From the NCBI GenBank assembly GCA_947173755.1, contig CAMWGM010000006.1, forward strand, positions 1-17,928: a stretch of DNA of 17,928 nt. The letters are read 5' to 3'. Each line of letters opens with the position of its first letter. Within the stretch, counting starts at the first letter, position 1. The DNA comes from an uncultured Muribaculaceae bacterium. GTDB taxonomy: Bacteria; Bacteroidota; Bacteroidia; Bacteroidales; Muribaculaceae. Positions 8,482 to 14,244 of the stretch are shown here, piece by piece. Position numbers and translations under genes: made by a program. A model generated the notes under the pieces. It saw only the letters and a list, made by a program, of their open reading frames with translations. It had not been told where the DNA came from and did no database searches.

Positions 8482-9072
8482 TCACCAGGCCTTCAGAATA
8501 CTGAAAAGTTTTTGCACCGGAAGTCCCATCACATTGTAGAACGATCCCTCAATTCCTGTGATTCCGACAGCACCTATCCATTCCTGGATACCATAGGCTC
8601 CCGCCTTGTCGAGGGGACGATAGCGGTCGACATACCAACGGATCTCCTCGTCGGAGAGCGGGGCGAAATTCACTATGCTCTCGGCCGAGAAACAGACCGA
8701 ACGATCGGCCGAACGCACCGTCACACCCGTCACTACTTTCTGCGAACGGCCTGAGAGCAGCCTGAGCATCCGGCATGCATCTTCAGCATCAGCCGGCTTG
8801 CCGAGGATCATGCCGTCGATGATCACCACCGTGTCGGCCGTGATGACGAGCAATTCGCTCCCCACCTCTATCGGGAACGCATCGGCCTTAACCTGCGAAA
8901 GTATCAGCGGTACCTCCTCGGGAGTGGTACCCTCGGGCACCACCTCATCCACCGGATGAGACGTATCGACCCTGAAAGGGACATCGAGCATAGCCAGCAG
9001 TTCACGCCTTCTCGGCGACCCGCTCGCAAGCACTATATCATAGGAACTTAAATTTTCAAGAGGCTTATACAT
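8482..9072 (-). CDS. maf: Maf family nucleotide pyrophosphatase
   Basis: 196 residues, normal for Maf. The conserved blocks are all present: ASGSPRRRELL (16-26, phosphate-binding loop), ITADTVV (77-83, with D80 as the probable catalytic acidic residue), GKP (91-93), DKAGAYGIQ (155-163) and IEGSFYNVMGLPV (174-186). Family members hydrolyse non-canonical or modified nucleoside triphosphates (typically dTTP/UTP and related analogues for the YhdE-like branch) to the monophosphate and pyrophosphate, cleaning the nucleotide pool; they were first described as septum-formation inhibitors. The exact substrate preference cannot be read from these motifs with certainty. It is the first gene behind a strong promoter and leads into the efflux-pump genes. 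This looks like an operon of convenience, not a functional partnership. Confidence 0.95.
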   Translation of the reverse strand: MYKPLENLSSYDIVLASGSPRRRELLAMLDVPFRVDTSHPVDEVVPEGTTPEEVPLILSQVKADAFPIEVGSELLVITADTVVIIDGMILGKPADAEDACRMLRLLSGRSQKVVTGVTVRSADRSVCFSAESIVNFAPLSDEEIRWYVDRYRPLDKAGAYGIQEWIGAVGITGIEGSFYNVMGLPVQKLFSILKAW

Positions 9073-9094
9073 GACTACTTATTATTTCGCCCCG

Positions 9095-9126
9095 CAAAGT
9101 TACGAACTATTCCCTCATCCCCCAAA
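9095..9126 (-). promoter_or_regulatory. Strong Bacteroidetes promoter for the maf-efflux operon
   Basis: On the minus strand, TTTG at 9126-9123, a 20-nt spacer, then TAACTTTG at 9102-9095: an exact match to the Bacteroidetes -33/-7 consensus. The -7 element ends 22 nt before the maf ATG, giving a very short leader. It lies immediately past the res stop codon (9170), so the maf operon keeps its own promoter independent of the restriction-modification genes. Confidence 0.8.
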
Positions 9127-9169
9127 TTTCCATCTAAAATAGCGGCCCCCGATGGCAACCAGTGAATTC

Positions 9170-11536
9170 CTATGCTTGATTAGGATAAAAACAGTTCCAA
9201 TTCAAAGTATCTGTGGTATTTTCGATCGGAAGCGGTGAGTATAACCAGTTTGAACCCCTCTGCAAAACTACACCACCAAAAAGCGGTTGCTCTGCAGTGG
9301 AGTTGATTTTGATGTATTCAAGGAGAGCATTATGTTTGTCGGCTGCAAACATATCGCTTCCGGCACTTTTGGTGTCAAAAAGATATATGTGTCCGTTCTT
9401 CATTCGGATAACGAAGTCAACATAGAAAAGAGCCTTTTCGCCTCCCTCCCCCTTGTGGTATTCAATGGCGTAGTTGGCTTTGCCGCTATCACCGTTCTTA
9501 TACCACCAATCAATATAATGTGAATTGGCTTCAAGGAATTTGACAAATTCCTTTTCGGGATTGGAAGCGGTGTTAAGTTGAATGAACGGCAAGAGCGCAT
9601 GATTTTCAGCCGGAGCAACATGATTGGTTTCGGCATCATATACGCGCTGTTCCGGCACTTCCCAGTCGTGTTCCTTATAAACGCGAGTTGCGGCGGCTCG
9701 TGCTGCATCAATCTGGCGCTTACGCGCATACTTTTCAAGTGCCGTTTCAAGCAGACGATCAAACTTGGGGCGGTTCTCGTGATAGAGGACCACTTTCTTT
9801 GCATCGGTTTCATAGATACCGAAGAAGTCAGCGATTAATTCAGTGAGGAAACTCGCAATTTTATCGGTACGGCCTTTGCGTTCAAATTGACCTCCCTTGC
9901 CTTCGATATATGCAAGAAATACACCGTCAATCTCGCCGGAGGTACGGGCGAATTTCGCGCGTTCCACCGTCAAGGTCTGTACTTCGTTTTGGAAGTGAAC
10001 GTCCTTAGGAATTTCAATGTTAATCGTCTTGACATCGAGACGGATTGAGTTCTGAACATGCCGACGATTTTCATTTATGGTTAAATCGTCAGTTTCAGGG
10101 AGCGGTTGGTACTCGTCTTCATCGCCACGCATAGCGGCAAGTTCAGCAATGGAGAACAGGCCGGCACCCCGTTCGAGCTTCCAAAACTCAGTTGCGGTGT
10201 CGTAAAGCACTTTACGGAAGTCGGGACCAAGATAGTTACGCTCAATGTTCGGTCGCTCTGAATATACTGATTTCAGAGACACATTGCAAAGATTGGCGCG
10301 ACGATGGGCGGTGAGCGTATCATTCAAGATGTAACCGACATCAGCCGTGACAATGTCAATCTTCTCTTTTGCAATGTCTGTATAAACGTAACCAACGTTA
10401 AGCAATTCATTAGGGTAATGCTTTTGCTCCGGCATACGTAGTATTCGCCCGACGGTCTGAATAGTAAATTGGTCGCTTTGCAATTTGCGGAAGATAAGCA
10501 GAACAGCTGCTCGCGGACAGTCCCATCCCAGCGCTATTGCCTCTTTGAATAGAAGCACCTGTGCGATATTATCATGGCGTTCAAGACCTGCGAGATTTTC
10601 TTTCTCGTTGGAGAGCCAAACGGCGAGTTTACCGTTCTCCACAGTAATGTCGCACATATATTTAAGATAAGTCTTTACCTGATCTGCCACTTTATCGTCT
10701 TCCATCGTCATCGACTCCTTCTTGTCGTTGGGGAGTTGAATAAGAAGAAGCGGATTGATGTTGACCCCCTCGGCTTTATATGCTTCAGCGATTTGGTTGC
10801 GCTTTTCGAGTGCAATCTTGATTAGTCGCTCGTTGAGAGCCATTTCATTTTCGGAGTTGCTGACTTCGATTTCGGGGTTAAGCACCACCTCCTTCTTAAT
10901 CATCTCGGCTGCTATCACGTCCTGGCGGTAAACCTTTGTGCGCTCGTCCGGGAAGGCGGTTTTTGGAGTAGCCGAGATGCGAAGTTCAACGGAGGGATTG
11001 ATGCGCTCAAGCACCGCTTTAGTTTTGTCGGCAGTGTTTGACCAGAACATGTGTTCTTCGTCGATCACCGCGACAATAGGCAATCCAAGTTCTTCCTGTG
11101 TACGCCGAGTGATTTTATAGAGAGATGCGCTGCTCTCGCTATCGCGTACCATAATATTTTTATCCTTGTTGACGCTCTCCCAGTTGACAAACAGTATCTC
11201 GCCAGGCTGAATACCCTCGCTTTGGTCGAGTTCGTCAAACATTACCGGGGTGAGTTTTCGGGTTTCCCCGAAAGCCCCCTTGAGGCTCATGTAACTTTGG
11301 AGATGTAACTTTCGGGGAGCAAACCATATAAAGGCGCACTCCTTGAAGCGGCTGTCGCCGCGTGTGCGTAACTCGTCAACAATATTGGCAAGCGTTTGGC
11401 AGGTCATAACGGTTTTACCGGCACCTGTCGGAGCCTCAAAGACTATCTTACGACGTGAGCCACCAAGATTAAGCAACTTGACCGTCTTATCGGTGAGTTC
11501 GCTGATTGCGTCCTGTTGGTATTTCAATGTTTTCAT
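9170..11536 (-). CDS. res: Type III restriction enzyme Res subunit (helicase-nuclease)
   Basis: 788 residues. The N-terminal two-thirds is a superfamily 2 helicase/translocase: Q-tip YQQDAI (6-11), Walker A APTGAGKT (35-42), motif II DEEH (159-162), motif III SATPK (188-192), and motif VI QTVGRILRMPEQ (360-371). The C-terminus carries a PD-(D/E)XK-type nuclease core at about 704-726: FYVDFVIRM then HIYLFDTKSAG, with D707, D721 and K723 as the likely metal-binding/catalytic set. In Type III systems, Res with Mod cleaves DNA between two inversely oriented unmethylated sites after ATP-dependent sliding. The gene overlaps mod by 4 nt (ATGA). It is somewhat shorter than many Res proteins (about 850-1000 aa), but all core motifs are present, so it is probably functional. 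Confidence 0.9.
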   Translation of the reverse strand: MKTLKYQQDAISELTDKTVKLLNLGGSRRKIVFEAPTGAGKTVMTCQTLANIVDELRTRGDSRFKECAFIWFAPRKLHLQSYMSLKGAFGETRKLTPVMFDELDQSEGIQPGEILFVNWESVNKDKNIMVRDSESSASLYKITRRTQEELGLPIVAVIDEEHMFWSNTADKTKAVLERINPSVELRISATPKTAFPDERTKVYRQDVIAAEMIKKEVVLNPEIEVSNSENEMALNERLIKIALEKRNQIAEAYKAEGVNINPLLLIQLPNDKKESMTMEDDKVADQVKTYLKYMCDITVENGKLAVWLSNEKENLAGLERHDNIAQVLLFKEAIALGWDCPRAAVLLIFRKLQSDQFTIQTVGRILRMPEQKHYPNELLNVGYVYTDIAKEKIDIVTADVGYILNDTLTAHRRANLCNVSLKSVYSERPNIERNYLGPDFRKVLYDTATEFWKLERGAGLFSIAELAAMRGDEDEYQPLPETDDLTINENRRHVQNSIRLDVKTINIEIPKDVHFQNEVQTLTVERAKFARTSGEIDGVFLAYIEGKGGQFERKGRTDKIASFLTELIADFFGIYETDAKKVVLYHENRPKFDRLLETALEKYARKRQIDAARAAATRVYKEHDWEVPEQRVYDAETNHVAPAENHALLPFIQLNTASNPEKEFVKFLEANSHYIDWWYKNGDSGKANYAIEYHKGEGGEKALFYVDFVIRMKNGHIYLFDTKSAGSDMFAADKHNALLEYIKINSTAEQPLFGGVVLQRGSNWLYSPLPIENTTDTLNWNCFYPNQA

Positions 11537-13479
11537 TCGTCGCCTCCTTCTGTTACAAATAGTCCTCCCAATTCATCGTCAGTTTCCGCGAGTGCATCTT
11601 CTTCACCGGTAGGGCCAACGGGTTGCTGCCGAAGTTTAGGAAGAATCCGCTTATATGTATTGTAGATAGCCTGTGGCAACGCGCAAAGTTCTACTTTGTC
11701 GTTGACCGGCTCGAAACTTGCCTCCCACGGGTCTTCACTCGGAGAGAAAACATATACCTTAATTTTCGAGTCTGTTTCAAACGAGGCAACCTTTAGCTCG
11801 CTGCCGGTATCGGCGGCAATCATTTTGACGATTTCATCGACATATCGCTCGTCGTAAATGATGAGCATTTTCTTGTCACCTTGCTCGAAGTAACGATATA
11901 TATTTTTGAAGGTTGGTAAACCTGCAAAAGTCTTCTTCTCGGTATAAAGGTTTTCCTTGATGCAGAGCATATCGGTAGAAAGCTGAACCAAGCGACGCAT
12001 ATTTTTGGTGGAGCGACTGCGCCATACAAAATCAGTGCGATAGTAGCGGAGATTATTATTGTGCAGTCCTTCGACGTGCTCGCCATTCGGTTTCGTATAG
12101 CCCTGAATAACTCGTTTGTTCCGCTCGTAGGTCACATTCTCACAAATTCCGTTCTCGTTGTTGGTGCAAAGAATACATTGCCGCTTGCCACCATCTTCTG
12201 CGTTAAGTTGCATAACGGCATGAAGCGTCGTGCCTGAACCTGCAAAGAAATCAAGAACAAACGATTGTTTATCACCAACGATTGACACAATACGCTCAAT
12301 TAATTTTATTGGTTTTGGATTTGTAAAAATTTTTTCTGAACCAAATATTGATTTAACTAAAGCGATAGCTTGACGATTACTTTCAACGTCTTTATTATAC
12401 CAAATGGATTCAAGGGGAGTCTCATTCATATTCTCTGCATATAAACGAGTATAAACAGACCACCCTTTTTTTGATTTAACAAAATCAACTCGCTCAGATT
12501 CCATTTGAAACTTTTCTTTACTCCATCGCCATCGTCCATCTGTACCGTCAGCTCTAATGGGATATACCTCTGTCCCATCAGGAGCAATTATTGCGTAGTA
12601 CATATTGGGTCTATCTTCTCTTGCGTCTGCATTACCCATATACCTCAACGGCTTCAGATAATATCGTCTACCTTTCTCATCAGTTTTATTATAATGTGCC
12701 GGTATATTCAAAACCTGTAATTTTTTTATGGGTAATACATCCATATTTTTAGCATAGCAGAGAATAAAATCATGCCGAGATGATATGGTTTTTGCATCCA
12801 TTCGTGGTGAATCTGCTTTCTCCCAGATAATATTTGAGACAAAATTATGTTGACCAAATATTTCATCGCAGAGGAGTTTGAGATTTGCTTGCTCGTTGTC
12901 GTCTATTGAGATAAAGATAACCCCTCGGTCGGAGAGGAGTTTCTTTGAGATTTTAAGACGACGAGACATAAAGGAAAGCCATTTTGAATGACGGTAGCTA
13001 TCCTCGTTATCAACGTAAGAGTCGTTATAGACGAAGTCTTTGTTACCTGTGTTATAAGGAGGATCTATATAGATTACATCGATTTTCCCGGCATGGGTGT
13101 AGGCGAGGGTGGCAAGTGCTTCAAGGTTATCTCCTTCAATCAGAATATGATTAGGCGCCTCGGGACCCGCCTCAGTCAATGCTCGGTCTTTGTCCTCCAC
13201 TAGAACAGGAAGCTCGTCGCGCAGACGCTCTTCCACAACTTCTGGCTTATCTTCCCACACCAGTCCGTAAGTCTTGGTTTCGCGGAGAAGTCCGAGAAGT
13301 GCCGAGCGTTCATCATCAGTCAATCCTTCAATGGTCTTGACTCGGTCAATTAGTTTATGTCGGTCAGTCGCTTTCATGGCGGGAGCAACGTTAAAGTGCC
13401 GCTCATTATCAATGTCGCCAATACCCCACTGCGACTGGGTTAATAAAAAAAGGGGTGGGTATCTGTTACCGTTGCTCAT
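11533..13479 (-). CDS. mod: Type III DNA methyltransferase Mod subunit
   Basis: 648 residues from the ATG at 13479. Motif order is that of a beta-class N6-adenine/N4-cytosine methyltransferase: catalytic motif IV DPPYNTG (139-145) precedes the S-adenosylmethionine motif I DFFAGSGTT (410-418), with GDNLEAL at 116-122 ahead. The stretch between (about 215-400) is the target-recognition region and is markedly more AT-rich than the rest. Paired with res by a 4-nt overlap, this is Type III Mod, which methylates one strand of an asymmetric site and guides Res.

The start is uncertain. Residues 1-34 do not look like Mod, their codons are enclosed by a stem-loop (13383-13477), and the next ATG (residue 35, at 13377, MKATDRHKLIDRV) begins ordinary Mod sequence. 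I suspect that the shorter start (614 aa) is at least one of those used. A T7 run lies within the first 13 codons of the longer form. Confidence 0.9.
   Translation of the reverse strand: MSNGNRYPPLFLLTQSQWGIGDIDNERHFNVAPAMKATDRHKLIDRVKTIEGLTDDERSALLGLLRETKTYGLVWEDKPEVVEERLRDELPVLVEDKDRALTEAGPEAPNHILIEGDNLEALATLAYTHAGKIDVIYIDPPYNTGNKDFVYNDSYVDNEDSYRHSKWLSFMSRRLKISKKLLSDRGVIFISIDDNEQANLKLLCDEIFGQHNFVSNIIWEKADSPRMDAKTISSRHDFILCYAKNMDVLPIKKLQVLNIPAHYNKTDEKGRRYYLKPLRYMGNADAREDRPNMYYAIIAPDGTEVYPIRADGTDGRWRWSKEKFQMESERVDFVKSKKGWSVYTRLYAENMNETPLESIWYNKDVESNRQAIALVKSIFGSEKIFTNPKPIKLIERIVSIVGDKQSFVLDFFAGSGTTLHAVMQLNAEDGGKRQCILCTNNENGICENVTYERNKRVIQGYTKPNGEHVEGLHNNNLRYYRTDFVWRSRSTKNMRRLVQLSTDMLCIKENLYTEKKTFAGLPTFKNIYRYFEQGDKKMLIIYDERYVDEIVKMIAADTGSELKVASFETDSKIKVYVFSPSEDPWEASFEPVNDKVELCALPQAIYNTYKRILPKLRQQPVGPTGEEDALAETDDELGGLFVTEGGDE
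13383..13477 (-). other. Stem-loop over the first codons of the long mod form
   Basis: Perfect 8-nt inverted repeat GAGCAACG (13383-13390) / CGTTGCTC (13470-13477). Inside it is a second complementary pair, ATACCCCAC (13421-13429) with GTGGGTAT (13455-13462), needing one bulge. The loop holds a T7 run on the mod strand. Together they could fold 95 nt of mod mRNA. The stem starts inside the first ATG and ends 6 nt before the alternative ATG at 13377. It could therefore affect start choice, or form the 3' domain of the leader RNA described at 13492-13664. Confidence 0.4.
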
Positions 13480-13486
13480 TCGTACA

Positions 13487-13624
13487 TCACGAGTGTCTGA
13501 AGTTCGCTACCAATGAATGAGTGTCACAGAGACCCACGCCTATGCAAATACCCCAAACCCATTCCATGCCGATTAAGGCATAGAATGAGGCCGGATAGGT
13601 ATACACATACCCGTGGGCGTCCAT
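13487..13624 (-). CDS. Possible 45-residue hydrophobic leader peptide before mod
   Basis: An open frame from ATG (13622-13624) to TGA (13487-13489), entirely inside the structured leader RNA and ending 7 nt before the first mod ATG. The middle is aromatic and hydrophobic (YVYTYPASFYALIGM then EWVWGICIGVGLC), long enough for one membrane segment, followed by a polar tail ending NFRHS. An AGGA lies about 11 nt before the start, a weak ribosome-binding candidate. Nothing recognisable by family. It could be a leader peptide whose translation controls the RNA fold or re-initiation at mod, a small membrane protein, or a chance frame in a structured RNA. Dense pairing across the same bases makes the last option serious. 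Confidence 0.3.
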   Translation of the reverse strand: MDAHGYVYTYPASFYALIGMEWVWGICIGVGLCDTHSLVANFRHS

Positions 13625-13664
13625 CACCACTTAATTCCTGATTGGTATAAAGGTTTCAGACACT
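13492..13664 (-). ncRNA. Long structured leader RNA upstream of mod
   Basis: Collinear nested complementarity on the mod-sense strand. Outer helix AGTGTCTGAA / TTCAGACACT (13492-13501 with 13655-13664, 10 bp perfect). After a 6/7-nt internal loop, TACCAAT / ATTGGTA (13508-13514 with 13641-13647, 7 bp). Then GAAT/ATTC (13515-13518 with 13634-13637), AGTG/CACT (13520-13523 with 13628-13631) and CCCACG/CGTGGG (13533-13538 with 13612-13617). The tip branches into a 13-bp hairpin (13558-13570 with 13577-13589) and a 5-bp hairpin GGTAT/ATACC (13598-13602 with 13607-13611). Mismatches at 13565/13582 and 13559/13588 are C-A on the plus strand but G.U on the minus strand, so the fold suits RNA made in the mod direction. 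It starts about 100 nt downstream of a good promoter. The shape (long interrupted rod) recalls 6S RNA or a large cis-regulatory leader; I do not recognise the family. Confidence 0.6.
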
Positions 13665-13765
13665 TTGATGTACCAAGAATAAAGTGCGAGTAAACGCCTT
13701 TTTAAGTTATTTTTTCCTCCCGCCTCGCTTCCGCTCTCGGAATACGCTCGGCGTGAGTCTTTGTG

Positions 13766-13796
13766 CAAAGATAAGAACTATTTCTGTCAATCCAAA
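13766..13796 (-). promoter_or_regulatory. Bacteroidetes promoter for the leader RNA and mod-res
   Basis: On the minus strand, TTTG at 13796-13793, a 19-nt spacer, then TATCTTTG at 13773-13766, a full match to the Bacteroidetes consensus. Transcription would start around 13760 and give a leader of about 280 nt before the first mod ATG, very long for this phylum. The first part of the leader has a 5-bp hairpin TTCCG/CGGAA (13729-13742) and an orphan GGAGG followed by an A-rich stretch with no start codon at a useful distance. Confidence 0.7.
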
Positions 13797-14008
13797 ACAA
13801 AAGTTGGTTTCAGACAAGTTGAGATAAGGTCGAAAAAAGAATTGAATTTATTAGATAAACGGAGGCAAATTGTTGTGATTTGTAACATTTTAAGGCAATG
13901 TGATATTTTTGTAACAGTGTTGTATTTGATTTTAAACACTATTAATCAGATTGTTAAATACAATTATATCGCCAACATAATCCAATTAACATATTTTTAC
14001 AATTGAAT
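13797..14008. other. AT-rich intergenic stretch without a supported gene
   Basis: About 210 nt, strongly AT-rich, between the leftward mod promoter and a rightward promoter. I see no convincing reading frame. The only pattern is a perfect 9-nt direct repeat TTTGTAACA at 13879-13887 and 13908-13916, both preceded by GTGAT. It could be a paired binding site for a regulator acting on either divergent promoter, but two short AT-rich copies may also be chance. Confidence 0.4.
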
Positions 14009-14040
14009 TTTGTGGGGTTGAATTTTTGACGATAAATTTG
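14009..14040 (+). promoter_or_regulatory. Rightward Bacteroidetes promoter for a short transcript
   Basis: TTTG at 14009-14012, a 20-nt spacer and TAAATTTG at 14033-14040 match the -33/-7 consensus exactly. No long gene follows before the strong terminator at 14120-14153, so it appears to drive a short RNA of about 110 nt. Confidence 0.6.
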
Positions 14041-14153
14041 CAATGTCAAAGGGAAGGAAATCCCGCAGACAACCAAAAATTGAATGAATATATAAGAGTT
14101 TAAAATAGATGTCAGATGACCTCCGTCGCAGGGATGCGATGGAGGCATTTTTT
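14041..14153 (+). ncRNA. Predicted small RNA or short leader transcript (about 110 nt)
   Basis: The segment is bounded by a consensus promoter ending at 14040 and an intrinsic terminator ending at 14153, so a discrete transcript is expected. It contains a small hairpin GGGA/TCCC (14051-14054 with 14061-14064) near its 5' end and little structure after that until the terminator. A 14-codon open frame at 14043-14087 starts with MSKGRKSRRQPKIE, very basic. Its ATG lies only 2 nt after the -7 element, probably before or at the transcription start, so translation is doubtful. The unit may be an independent sRNA or an attenuator leader of the TPR gene, whose start is 91 nt beyond the terminator. 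I do not recognise it as 4.5S, tmRNA, RNase P RNA or a known riboswitch. Confidence 0.45.
14120..14153 (+). terminator. Intrinsic terminator, rightward
   Basis: An 11-bp stem CCTCCGTCGCA / TGCGATGGAGG (one G.U pair) at 14120-14130 and 14135-14145, with a GGGA tetraloop, followed after two bases by six T (14148-14153). This is a textbook Rho-independent terminator on the plus strand. The minus strand lacks a comparable T run. It ends the short transcript from the 14009-14040 promoter and shields the TPR gene from it. Confidence 0.8.
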
Positions 14154-14203
14154 GTAGGGCACTCACTGCTTTCGAGTATCTATTTTCACGGTTTGGCATG
14201 ATT

Positions 14204-14237
14204 TTTGCCGCTATATACTGAAAAATTCGTAACTTTG
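14204..14237 (+). promoter_or_regulatory. Promoter for the TPR-protein / M3-peptidase operon
   Basis: TAACTTTG at 14230-14237 is a perfect -7 element; TTTG at 14204-14207 lies 22 nt upstream, slightly longer than the usual 19-20. The element ends 7 nt before the ATG at 14245, so the mRNA may be leaderless or nearly so. Confidence 0.6.
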
Positions 14238-14244
14238 CACAAGC

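Noticed and set aside
13492..13664. Reading the 10+7-bp inverted repeats as ends of a miniature transposable element
   Set aside because: Kept only as an alternative. The inner segments continue to pair in nested order and wobble pairs are valid only on the mod strand, which a DNA-level terminal repeat would not need. No target-site duplication was found.
13480..13800. Retron-like msr-msd RNA
   Set aside because: No reverse transcriptase is encoded nearby; the downstream gene is a methyltransferase.
13879..13916. CRISPR-like repeat from two TTTGTAACA copies
   Set aside because: Only two 9-nt copies 29 nt apart, no further units and no cas genes; noted at most as a possible operator.
9094..14238. 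Perfect 13-nt inverted repeat GCAAAGTTACGAA (9094-9106) and TTCGTAACTTTGC (14226-14238) flanking the restriction-modification island, resembling transposon ends
   Set aside because: Both copies coincide with the -7 elements of the outward-facing maf and TPR promoters. Similar promoter sequence is the simpler explanation; no transposase or target duplication is visible.
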